From NCBI RefSeq assembly GCF_000737515.1, contig NZ_CP006587.1, positions 4,025,001 through 4,089,000 of the forward strand: 64,000 nucleotides of DNA. Direction: 5' to 3'. Shown here one piece after another: positions 32,625 through 40,124 of the stretch (position 1 is its first letter; every line of letters starts with the position of its first letter). Under the pieces are notes generated by a model. That model had not been told where the DNA came from, made no database searches, and saw nothing but the letters and a program-made list of their open reading frames with translations. The DNA is from Hymenobacter sp. APR13 (lineage in GTDB: Bacteria > Bacteroidota > Bacteroidia > Cytophagales > Hymenobacteraceae). The position numbers and the translations under genes are program-made.

Positions 32625-34067
32625 TCAGGCAGTGAGCGGGTGAAGGGCGGCCGGCCAGCTGCCGAGCGGGCGCAGGCCGCGGCCGGTCCACTCCCCGAAT
32701 ACCGTGAGGGGCTGGCCGCCGCTGAGGGCGCGCAGCTCCCAGCCCGCCAGCTCGTCGCAGAGCAGAGGCAGAGCCACAGAATCAGCAGCCGCGGCGGGGC
32801 CGGCGGCTTCTCCGGCTTCCATGCCGTCATCAGCCGCCGGAAACTGCAGCTGCCAGCCGCCCGCGGGGGTGCGGGCAGGAATGCCGCCGCGCAGCAGCGC
32901 GGGCCACTCGCGCAGCCAGGGCAGGCAAGCCAGGGCGTCGGCGTAGTCGTTCAGCAGCTGGGCCGGGGCCTGGCCGCCAACGGGAGCGGCCGTAGCCGGT
33001 GTCAGACCCTGGAAGGTAAGTGGCCCCGGCACGGCCCGCAGCGGCACCCGACCGGGGTAAAACGTCAGTTCGCCCGCGTATCGGCCCGCGGGCAGCAACG
33101 GCGTGGCGAAGGCCTGTCCGCCAAAGGAAAACTCCACCACCAGCGCGAAGCGGCCGGTGCGCTGGCCCTGCAGCCAGGAGCGGCGCACGGTCAGGCGGTC
33201 TTCCTCATTGGTGGTATGGCTGAGCACCTGCCACTCGTCGGCCACGGCGGGCTGGGTGGCCAGCAGGTCTTCCTTCTTCAGGTTCACGCCTACCAGCTGC
33301 AGCACGTCGGCGCGGACTTCGTCGGATAGCTCGGGCAGGCGCTGGAACGTGCGCACCAGCAGGCACAGCTCGCCGAGGCGAGCCAGCAGGCGGGCGGGCC
33401 AGTCGGGGCCCTGGTGGCGCAGGTCGGGCAGCTCGCGCACGGCTGCTGCCAGCCCCGGCAGCTGGTTGTCTACGAGGCGGGCGGCCTGGCTTTCCCAGTA
33501 GGCGCGGGGCTGCTGGTCGAGGGCGGCCAAGCCGGTGCGCACCACGTCCAGCAGCCAGGTTTCCAGCTCCGAGGCCCCGCGCTGCATGCGGGCGTGGCGC
33601 TGAGCCTCGCGCTTCTGACGGGCGGCCTCACTCCCCGCGGCCTGCTCCTCCGCAGCAGGCGAGCCAGCCGCGGGTTCGGGGGAAGTGTCGCCCTCTGCCC
33701 CGGCCGTAGCGGCGGTTTTGGGGGCTTTTTTCTCCTGGGTTTGCTGGCGTTTTTCAAGCCATTCCTGCAGCCAGGCGGGGGGCTCGGCGGAGTTCAGCAG
33801 TTGGGGCTGGCGGGCCAGCAGCAGCAGCAGGCCCGCCCCGTGCTTGCAGGGGAACACGCGGCTGGGGCAGCTGCACTTGAAGGCGGGAGCGGTGAGGTCG
33901 AGGCCGGTCTGGTAGGGCTTGCTGCCGCTGCCTTTGCACTCGCCCCAGGCGGCGGTGTCGGTGCGGCCCAGGTTCTGCCACCGGGCGGGGGCGGCCAGCT
34001 CCTGGCCCCGTTTCAGGGTGCCGGCATCGGGAATAAGGGCGCGGGCCTGTTCTTCGGTCCAGGTCAA
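32625..34067 (-). CDS. SWIM zinc-finger protein (YehQ-like)
   Basis: A 480-residue protein with a SWIM zinc-binding motif CSCPSRVFPCKHGAGLLL (CxC...CxH) at about residues 60-77. An acidic/Ala-rich linker follows (about 105-150), then a large helical and beta region ending FGEWTGRGLRPLGSWPAALHPL. SWIM domains bind DNA or proteins. No ATG exists near the N-terminus; the TTG at 34067 gives MTWTEEQARALIPDAG, which fits the family, and upstream codons in this frame are Arg/Cys-rich noise. It is the first gene of the DUF5691/MoxR/DUF5682/VWA series. Confidence 0.85.
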   Translation of the reverse strand: MTWTEEQARALIPDAGTLKRGQELAAPARWQNLGRTDTAAWGECKGSGSKPYQTGLDLTAPAFKCSCPSRVFPCKHGAGLLLLLARQPQLLNSAEPPAWLQEWLEKRQQTQEKKAPKTAATAGAEGDTSPEPAAGSPAAEEQAAGSEAARQKREAQRHARMQRGASELETWLLDVVRTGLAALDQQPRAYWESQAARLVDNQLPGLAAAVRELPDLRHQGPDWPARLLARLGELCLLVRTFQRLPELSDEVRADVLQLVGVNLKKEDLLATQPAVADEWQVLSHTTNEEDRLTVRRSWLQGQRTGRFALVVEFSFGGQAFATPLLPAGRYAGELTFYPGRVPLRAVPGPLTFQGLTPATAAPVGGQAPAQLLNDYADALACLPWLREWPALLRGGIPARTPAGGWQLQFPAADDGMEAGEAAGPAAAADSVALPLLCDELAGWELRALSGGQPLTVFGEWTGRGLRPLGSWPAALHPLTA

Positions 34068-34125
34068 GATAGAGGCACGGTTAGGCCGGCCGGAGCCGGA
34101 CGATAGACCGAGGCAAAGTAGGGGT

Positions 34126-34476
34126 TCAGACCGGAAATTCCGCGCCGCACTGCGGGCATTTGTGCAGCACCGTGCCCACGTAGTACAACCGCCGCCACCA
34201 CGCCGGCCGGGGCAGCGGGGCGGCGCCCTCGGCCCGGCAGCGCGGGCAGCGCAGCACAGGCGGCGTGGCACGCTGTTGCTCAAAGGCTTCCACCAGCGCC
34301 TGGGCCTGCGGCACGTCGGCTTCCTCAATCAGCAGCTGGTAAAACAGCCCGTCGCCGAAGGGGAAGGAGGGCGGGCCGCAGGTTTTCACCAGCGCATCCA
34401 CGTCGGCGTCTTTGAGCTGGCTGTACAGCGCCACCGCCTCGGCGTAGGTCAGGAACTGGGCGGCGGGGGTGAGCAT
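34126..34476 (-). CDS. Zinc-ribbon protein with DUF2007-like N-terminus
   Basis: A 116-residue protein starting at the ATG at 34476 (MLTPAAQFLTYAEAVALYSQLKDADVDALV). The first 65 residues resemble the small signal-transducing domain often fused to zinc ribbons (DUF2007-like, tentative). Two CxxC pairs follow (CPRCRAEG and CPQCGAEF) with PAWWRRLYYVGTVLHK between them. It probably binds one zinc ion. It lies 58 bp upstream of the SWIM gene in the same direction and may be part of that system. Confidence 0.75.
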   Translation of the reverse strand: MLTPAAQFLTYAEAVALYSQLKDADVDALVKTCGPPSFPFGDGLFYQLLIEEADVPQAQALVEAFEQQRATPPVLRCPRCRAEGAAPLPRPAWWRRLYYVGTVLHKCPQCGAEFPV

Positions 34477-34501
34477 GGAGATATTGGGAGAAAATGCCCT
34501 G

Positions 34502-34530
34502 TCCATCCTGAGCTCCGCTCAGGATGACAG
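34502..34530. repeat. Short hairpin related to repeat family B
   Basis: CATCCTGAGCTCCGCTCAGGATGACAG is a compact one-arm form with a perfect inner stem ATCCTGAGC/GCTCAGGAT. It lies between the coiled-coil gene end (34543) and the zinc-ribbon gene start, so it is the likely 3' hairpin of the coiled-coil transcript. Confidence 0.7.
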
Positions 34531-34542
34531 CTGGTTAGTGTT

Positions 34543-35145
34543 TTACTTCCGCCGTTTTACCGGCGCGCTGCGTTGGCCGCGCAGCTTCAGCACGTAGAAC
34601 AGCAAGCCGGCGCTCAGCACGGCCAGGGCGGCGGCCAGCAGCTCGCGGCTGGTGCGGGCGGCGGTGGCTTCGTCGGCGGTGGCTTGCAGGTCTTGGAGCT
34701 TCTTTTCGCGCTGCCGGTCGCGCTCCTGCAGGTTGGCAATCTGGCTTTCCAGGTCGTGGAACCGTTCCCGGGTGCTGCTCTGGTCGGTTTGGGCGACGGT
34801 GATTTGCTGCTTGGCCTGCTGGTTTTCGGCTACTACGGCGGCGGTTTTGCGCAGGGTGCCGGCCTGCACTTCGCGCACAATCTCGGTGTCCTTGCGGATG
34901 ATGCCTTTCAGGGCGTCCACCACTTCCTGCAGGTCTTTTTTGCTGGGCTTGTCGGCCAGGAAGGCGTTGCGCTGGGCAGCGGCGGCTTCGTATTCCTGCA
35001 CCAGCTGCTGACGCTCCTGAATCAGGCGGGGCAGCGGGTCGTCGGGGGCAGTGGTGGGGGTTTGGGCGAGGGCGGAACCTAGGGTCAGGCTAGCGGCGAA
35101 GCAGAGAGAGGTGAAGCGGCGCGAACGTGTCAAAATAAGTAGCAA
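34543..35145 (-). CDS. Exported coiled-coil protein with C-terminal membrane anchor
   Basis: A protein of about 200 residues with a signal peptide ending LGSALA-QT. A long coiled coil follows (about residues 38-165, e.g. QERDRQREKKLQDLQ), then one transmembrane segment (LLAAALAVLSAGLLFYVLKL) and a basic tail (RGQRSAPVKRRK). It should span the periplasm and be anchored by its C-terminus. No ATG is available; TTG codons at 35145 or 35133 are the options, the latter giving MTRSRRFTSLCFAASL. No family recognised. Confidence 0.7.
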   Translation of the reverse strand: MLLILTRSRRFTSLCFAASLTLGSALAQTPTTAPDDPLPRLIQERQQLVQEYEAAAAQRNAFLADKPSKKDLQEVVDALKGIIRKDTEIVREVQAGTLRKTAAVVAENQQAKQQITVAQTDQSSTRERFHDLESQIANLQERDRQREKKLQDLQATADEATAARTSRELLAAALAVLSAGLLFYVLKLRGQRSAPVKRRK

Positions 35146-35187
35146 GCAGGTGTTGAAGAGGAAACCGATTTTAAGTAAATCGAGCCT

Positions 35188-35679
35188 ATGAAACGCATCT
35201 TCTATCTTCTAAGTCTATCGGCTGTACTGAGTATTTCGGCCTGCAAGACCGCCAAAACTACGTCCGGTACCAATGACAATCCGAACATCAGCGGCTCAAT
35301 TAATATGCCGCAAAGCTACTACGACAACGCGCGCCAAACCGTAGCGCCGGCCGCTGGAGTAGCTGTATCCACCGACCCTGAATACGGCGTGACGCAGCAG
35401 AAACCCATTTGTGTGGGCGGTAAATCTGATTCTGGCGTCCGCAATCAGCAAAGTTACCTGAACGCTCTGCGCGGCCCCGGCGGCGAAGAAATCAGCTACC
35501 GGCGACGCGGCAGCTGCTGTGCTTTTAAAACTCCCAACGGCATCATCGGCGGAATGGGCATGTTGGATGTATATGAGGTAACCTGGCTCGGCAGTACCAA
35601 ACCCATGTTGCTCTACATCAACCTTTACGACAAAGGCCCGCAGTTGGCACCAGTAGGCCTGACGCTAGCAAAGCCCTAA
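35188..35679 (+). CDS. Lipoprotein of unknown function
   Basis: A 163-residue lipoprotein: signal MKRIFYLLSLSAVLSISAC with the lipobox cysteine at residue 19. The mature part ends in a conserved-looking block (YLNALRGPGGEEISYRRRGSCCAFKTPNGIIGGMGMLDVYEVTWLGSTKP, then MLLYINLYDKG) found in small lipoproteins of Bacteroidota. A CC pair lies in the middle. Function unknown. It is a single gene with its own strong terminator. Confidence 0.8.
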   Translation: MKRIFYLLSLSAVLSISACKTAKTTSGTNDNPNISGSINMPQSYYDNARQTVAPAAGVAVSTDPEYGVTQQKPICVGGKSDSGVRNQQSYLNALRGPGGEEISYRRRGSCCAFKTPNGIIGGMGMLDVYEVTWLGSTKPMLLYINLYDKGPQLAPVGLTLAKP

Positions 35680-35700
35680 CCAACGTCTAACCAGTAAACT

Positions 35701-35740
35701 AAACGGCCTCCCTGCTTTTCGAGCGGGGAGGCCGTTTTTA
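35701..35740. terminator. Bidirectional terminator between lipoprotein and MMPL genes
   Basis: The stem AAACGGCCTCCC / GGGGAGGCCGTTTTT encloses a 12-nt loop that can itself pair (GC...GC). It lies 22 bp after the lipoprotein stop and 9 bp before the MMPL gene end on the other strand. Confidence 0.85.
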
Positions 35741-35748
35741 TAGGAATT

Positions 35749-38049
35749 CTACGCCTCCAGCAGCGGCACCGGCTGCCGTATTTCCTTGGGCTTGTGGCGG
35801 TAGAACCACAGAATCAGAATCGGCAGCAAGGTCAGCTCGGCCACCACCCCAAACAGCAGCGTCAGGCCAATCAGCAGCCCCACGTAGAACGTGCCGTCAA
35901 ACGACGAAAAAATCAGCGTGGAGAACCCGCCCACCAGAATCAGGGAGGTGACGATGACGGCTTTGCCGGCCATCAGGTAGGTTTTGCGCACGGCTTTGAA
36001 CAGGCTGGGCTCCTGCAGCAGCACCAGTTTCAGCTTGGAGATGAAGTGGATGGTGTCATCCACGGCAATACCGAAGGCAATGGTGAAGATGATGCTGGTG
36101 CTCACCTTCATGCTCACGCCGGCCGCGCCCATCACGCCGGCCACAATCAGGATGGGCACCAGGTTGGGGATGAGCACCACCAGCGTCATGCGCACCGAGC
36201 GGAACAGCAGCAGCACAATCAAGGTCACCATCACAATGTCGATGCTCATGCCCGTAATCATGTTGAGCGTGAGGTTTTCGTTGTTTTTGTCGATGAGGTT
36301 GGCCGAGCCGGTGAGGCGGGTTTGCAGCACGGTGCTGTCCACGGAGGTGCGCAGGAAGCGGCGCAGGCCGGCGTTCAGCTGGTCGGCCCGGATGCTGCCC
36401 ACGTCGGGCATGCGGCCGGTGAGGCGGCCCTCGGAGCCATCGGGCAGGGCCAGGGCCCGGAACTCCGGCTTCTTACGAAACAGCTTCACCTTGCGCAGCA
36501 GCCGCCGCAGCTCGGCCTCCGAGTCGGGCAAGCGGTACTCGGTCAGCAGGCCGCCGTTCAGGGCTTTGCGCACCGATTTGATGAGCGTGACGGGCGAGGC
36601 CACGAAGTTCAGCCCGTAGTCGCGCTGCAGGTAGTTTTCAATCTGCTCGGTCTGGCGCAGCACCTGCAAATCGTAAATCGTGCGGCCGGGACCGGGCTTC
36701 AGGTCCAGCTCGAAGGGCCGCACGCCGGCAAACTGCCGCTCGAAAAACAGGAAATCCAGCTTCACCGGGTCGTTTTTCGACAAATCATCCAGCAACGCCG
36801 AGTTGATGCGGATGCGCGAGGCCGAGGCCACCGACAGCCCCAGCACCACGGCGCTGATGGCCACCACCCAGTGCCGCCGGGCCAGCACCGTGCGGAACAT
36901 CCGGCCCAGCACGCCGTCCCAGCTGTGGCCGGTTTCGCGCGGAATGCGCAGTTGGGGCTTGCGCAGCAGCACCAGCATGGCCGGCAGCAGCGTGAAGCTG
37001 AGCGCGAACGTGAGCAGCACGGCAATGCCCGTAAACAGCCCGAAGTTGTAGATGGGCCGGATGGTGCTGGTCATCAGCGTGAAAAAACCGATGCTGGTGG
37101 TCAGGGCCGAGAGCCCCGAGCCGAAGCCTGATTCCTTGAGGGCAATCAGCAGCGAATCCCGCTTGCTGGCCCCGTAGCCCAACTCCGTGACGTAGCGCGT
37201 GATGATGTGGATGGTATCCGACATGCCCACCACGAACAGCATCACCGGTAGCAGGGCCGTCATCAAATCAATGCTCACTCCGAAGGCCGACATCACGCCC
37301 AGCCCCCACAGAATGGCCCCCAGCACCACCACCAGCGGCAGCACCACGCCCCACCAGGTCCGGAACGTGAGCCACAGCAGCCCCGTCACCAGCAGCACCG
37401 AGAGGCTCATGAACACCAGTAGCTCCATCTGCAGCCGGTCCACAAACACCGACTGGGCCACCATCTTGCCGGCCAGGTGGTACTCGTTTTCGGGGATGCC
37501 CTGGCGGGCCAGCTCCGTACGCACGGCCGCCAGTAGCGAGTCGCCGGGCGGTTTGCTGAGGTTGGGCGAGGTCTGGAACAGGATGGTCACGGCCCGGGCA
37601 TCCCGCGAAATCAGGTTGCCCACCAGCCCCGGCGTGCGGTACACCAGCGCCGAGTCCTGGGCGCGCCGTTCGGGCTCCCGGGGGTGCAGGTAGGGCACGT
37701 TGAACACGCCCAGCCCTTCCACCACCGGGTTGCTGGCCGTGGTCGGCGACGAGACCTGCGTGACGTGCCGCCGCGCCCGGATAAAGCGCGTGAGCGAATC
37801 AACCTTGGTCAGGAACCGGGGCTCGAACACCGTCTGGCCGGCCGGGGCTTCCAGGCCCAGCAGCACGTAGTCGTTGTCGTTGCCGAAGCGGCTGGCGTAC
37901 TGCTCGTAGTAGTCCAGGTCCGGGTCGCCGGCGGGGTAGAAGTCGTTGAAATTGTAGTTGAAGCGCAGCTGGGCCACGAAGAATACGGCCAGGGCCGTGA
38001 GGAGTCCGAGGGCCAGCAGCGTGAGGTGCGCAAGTTTGCGAAGGGGCAT
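35749..38049 (-). CDS. MMPL/RND-superfamily exporter
   Basis: A 766-residue membrane protein with two repeats of one N-terminal helix, a large periplasmic loop and five helices, 12 in total. The loop after helix 1 starts FNYNFNDFYPAGDPDLDYYEQYASRFGND, typical of the patched-like/MMPL group. The second repeat contains MITGMSIDIVMVTLIVLLLFRSVRMTLVVLIPNLVPILIVAGVMG and FGIAVDDTIHFISKLK. This subgroup often moves lipids or hopanoids to the outer membrane. The ATG at 38049 is preferred to an earlier start with no membrane character. No partner genes are adjacent. Confidence 0.9.
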   Translation of the reverse strand: MPLRKLAHLTLLALGLLTALAVFFVAQLRFNYNFNDFYPAGDPDLDYYEQYASRFGNDNDYVLLGLEAPAGQTVFEPRFLTKVDSLTRFIRARRHVTQVSSPTTASNPVVEGLGVFNVPYLHPREPERRAQDSALVYRTPGLVGNLISRDARAVTILFQTSPNLSKPPGDSLLAAVRTELARQGIPENEYHLAGKMVAQSVFVDRLQMELLVFMSLSVLLVTGLLWLTFRTWWGVVLPLVVVLGAILWGLGVMSAFGVSIDLMTALLPVMLFVVGMSDTIHIITRYVTELGYGASKRDSLLIALKESGFGSGLSALTTSIGFFTLMTSTIRPIYNFGLFTGIAVLLTFALSFTLLPAMLVLLRKPQLRIPRETGHSWDGVLGRMFRTVLARRHWVVAISAVVLGLSVASASRIRINSALLDDLSKNDPVKLDFLFFERQFAGVRPFELDLKPGPGRTIYDLQVLRQTEQIENYLQRDYGLNFVASPVTLIKSVRKALNGGLLTEYRLPDSEAELRRLLRKVKLFRKKPEFRALALPDGSEGRLTGRMPDVGSIRADQLNAGLRRFLRTSVDSTVLQTRLTGSANLIDKNNENLTLNMITGMSIDIVMVTLIVLLLFRSVRMTLVVLIPNLVPILIVAGVMGAAGVSMKVSTSIIFTIAFGIAVDDTIHFISKLKLVLLQEPSLFKAVRKTYLMAGKAVIVTSLILVGGFSTLIFSSFDGTFYVGLLIGLTLLFGVVAELTLLPILILWFYRHKPKEIRQPVPLLEA

Positions 38050-38232
38050 AGAAACCAGTACCGCGCCGCCGGGGCCGCGCGCATCGTTGAACGGAAAAAG
38101 GCCGCGGGGCAGCCCGCGCAAAGGTAGAGCCGCCCCGGCGCGGGTTTCTGCCGAATCCGCGCTACTTTAGGGCAACCAGAAGCCAACCCCGGCTTTCGGG
38201 CTTTTGTTTCCTCGTTTTCCAAGTCTTCGCCC

Positions 38233-38469
38233 ATGAAAAACGCCCTGCTCGCCCTCTGCCTGTTCGCCTTCGCCGGCACCGCCACCGCCCACGAAGGCGA
38301 CAAAGCCGCCGCCAAAGGCAAGAAGAAAGAAGCCTGCTCCACCGAAATGGCCGCCAAGTGCGCCAAAACCGGTGCCACCGCCGGCACGCCCTCGTGCTGC
38401 ATGAAAAAAGGCGCCAAAACTGCCGCCGTAACGCCGGCTGCCCCTGCTGCGGCTGTGAAGTCGCTGTAA
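38233..38469 (+). CDS. Small secreted Lys/Ala/Cys-rich protein
   Basis: A 78-residue protein with a clear signal peptide (MKNALLALCLFAFAGTATA, cleavage before HEG). The mature part has four cysteines (CSTEMAAKC, SCC) and many lysines. Small secreted Cys/Lys-rich proteins like this occur in many Bacteroidota and may bind metals or anionic partners, but no function is established. It has a strong terminator 22 bp downstream. Divergent from the MMPL gene. Confidence 0.75.
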   Translation: MKNALLALCLFAFAGTATAHEGDKAAAKGKKKEACSTEMAAKCAKTGATAGTPSCCMKKGAKTAAVTPAAPAAAVKSL

Positions 38470-38490
38470 GCGCTAAAGGTGATACTTAAC

Positions 38491-38519
38491 AAAAAGCCGC
38501 TCAATTCGAGCGGCTTTTT
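38491..38519 (+). terminator. Rho-independent terminator of the small secreted protein gene
   Basis: The stem AAAAAGCCGCTC / GAGCGGCTTTTT with an AATTC loop ends in TTTTTG. Confidence 0.92.
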
Positions 38520-38576
38520 GCGTTTGTGGCTGGAGTAACTACATTTAGAAATTGTGTAACAATCCTAATAGTCTGT

Positions 38577-39686
38577 ATGGAGCTTATCGACCAATTGACC
38601 AATCTCGCGTCCAGAGCGCAAAAGCAAATCACCCACATTCAAACCGAGGAAGCAACGAAGAACGCGCTGGTAATGCCGTTTATCAACGCGCTGGGCTACA
38701 ATGTGTTTGACCCGACAGAAGTAGTGCCGGAGTTTATCTGTGACATCGGCACGAAAAAGGGCGAGAAGATTGATTATGCCATCATGCGCGACGGCAAGCC
38801 TATCATCCTGATAGAGTGTAAGCATGTGGGTGGCGACCTGACGATTAACAATGCCAGTCAACTTTTTCGCTATTTCCACGTCACCGAGGCTCGGATTGCG
38901 GTGCTCACCAACGGCGTGCACTACCGGCTATTCACGGACCTGGAACAGCCGAACAAGATGGATGAGCGGCCCTTCATGGAATTCGACTTGTTCAATTTCC
39001 AGGAAACCGATGTGGCCGAAATCAAGAAGCTGAGCAAGGCGGCGTTCAACATCGAAGACCTGCTGTTTGCTGCCTACAACCTGAAGTACATGCGGGCCTT
39101 CAAGAAGTACTTTGATGAGCAGTTCACCCAGCCCTCACCCGATTTCATCAACTTCGTTTCCAAGCAGATCTACGACGGTGTGCTGACGCCCAAGCTCAAA
39201 GAGCAATTCAGCGTGTTGGTACATCGCTCGTTTCATCAGTTTCTGAACGACAAAATCACTATGCGGCTGCGGTCGGCCATGTTGGATACCAGCAACGGCC
39301 TGTTAGCTACCGAAGTGCCGGCATTGCCCACGTTGGAATCTGCCGCTACGTCGGCGGCTGAGCCAGTGGAGAAGGAAATCGAAACTACTGTGGAGGAAAC
39401 GGAAGGCTTCATGATTGTGCGGGCCATCCTGCGCAAGATGGTGGCCGTGAACCGGGTGGTCATGCGAGACGTGCAATCGTACTGTGGCATTTTGCTGGAC
39501 GATAACAACCGCAAGCCCATCTGCCGTCTGCACTTCAATGGCAGTAAGAAATACGTAACTGTATTCGATCAGGAAGGCGGGGAGCGGGTTGATATTACGT
39601 CGCTGGATGATTTGTATGGCCTAGCGTCCCGCATCCGAGCTGCCGTTCAGCGTCACGAGAAGAAGCCAGCCGAAGCGGGCGTATAA
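38577..39686 (+). CDS. Orphan restriction-type nuclease (HsdR N-terminal-like domain)
   Basis: A 369-residue protein whose first 180 residues match the type I restriction HsdR N-terminal nuclease fold. A PD-(D/E)xK site is visible: Glu in EEATKNALVMPFINALGYNVFDP, Asp in EKIDYAIMRDGKP and IECK (about residue 82). The C-terminal 100 residues (GFMIVRAILRKMVAVNRVVMRD...GSKKYVTVFDQEGGERVDI) form a separate domain seen in standalone relatives. No helicase, methylase or specificity gene is nearby, so it does not form a complete restriction system here. The ATG at 38577 is used; it follows directly on a terminator. Confidence 0.85.
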   Translation: MELIDQLTNLASRAQKQITHIQTEEATKNALVMPFINALGYNVFDPTEVVPEFICDIGTKKGEKIDYAIMRDGKPIILIECKHVGGDLTINNASQLFRYFHVTEARIAVLTNGVHYRLFTDLEQPNKMDERPFMEFDLFNFQETDVAEIKKLSKAAFNIEDLLFAAYNLKYMRAFKKYFDEQFTQPSPDFINFVSKQIYDGVLTPKLKEQFSVLVHRSFHQFLNDKITMRLRSAMLDTSNGLLATEVPALPTLESAATSAAEPVEKEIETTVEETEGFMIVRAILRKMVAVNRVVMRDVQSYCGILLDDNNRKPICRLHFNGSKKYVTVFDQEGGERVDITSLDDLYGLASRIRAAVQRHEKKPAEAGV

Positions 39687-39707
39687 ACCCGATCATCTGT
39701 AAAAACA

Positions 39708-39737
39708 CCAACGCCGCTTCCACAAGAGCGGCGTTGG
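39708..39737 (+). terminator. Rho-independent terminator of the nuclease gene
   Basis: The stem CCAACGCCGCT / AGCGGCGTTGG with an 8-nt loop lies 22 bp after the stop codon. The trailing T-run is weak (GCGCTGTT). Confidence 0.75.
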
Positions 39738-39824
39738 CGCTGTTAAGGCCTCCCGAAACATCCCCCGAAGCCCAACGGTTGCAGAAGCGCCGGCCGCCCC
39801 ACGCCGGCCCTTATCCGCTGCCGT

Positions 39825-40109
39825 ATGCCCGAAAACGCCCCTCTATCTCCCGCCGACATTGACCGCATCATCGAAATGGGGTGGGAGGACCGCACGCCGT
39901 TCGAGGCCATTGAAACCCAGTTTGGCCTTGCCGAAAAGGACGTTATTGCCCTGATGCGCCGCGAAATGAAGGCGTCCTCGTTTCGGATGTGGCGGGCCCG
40001 TATGAGCGGCCGCGCCACCAAGCACCGCGCCCTGCGCTCCGACGACGTGGACGGCTTCAAAAGCAACCAGCAGCGCAGCATCTCCCTCAACAAAATCAGC
40101 AAGCGGTAG
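39825..40109 (+). CDS. TIGR03643-family small protein
   Basis: A 94-residue protein with the family pattern IDRIIEMGWEDRTPFEAIETQFGLAEKDVIALMRREMKASSFRMWRARMSGRATKH. The first half is a helix-turn-helix-like fold. These proteins have no known activity but are often encoded beside a photolyase-like gene, as here: the next gene starts 15 bp downstream. The ATG is at 39825. Confidence 0.9.
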   Translation: MPENAPLSPADIDRIIEMGWEDRTPFEAIETQFGLAEKDVIALMRREMKASSFRMWRARMSGRATKHRALRSDDVDGFKSNQQRSISLNKISKR

Positions 40110-40124
40110 CGCCCCTTTCCCGTC

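Noticed and set aside
24499..34067. Known antiphage system
   Set aside because: MoxR/VWA pairs occur in some conflict systems, but the SWIM, DUF5691 and DUF5682 partners point to the yeh-type chaperone locus and no effector nuclease, protease or toxin is present.
35794..37131. 445-codon open frame opposite the MMPL exporter
   Set aside because: His/Gln/Gly-rich antisense artefact.
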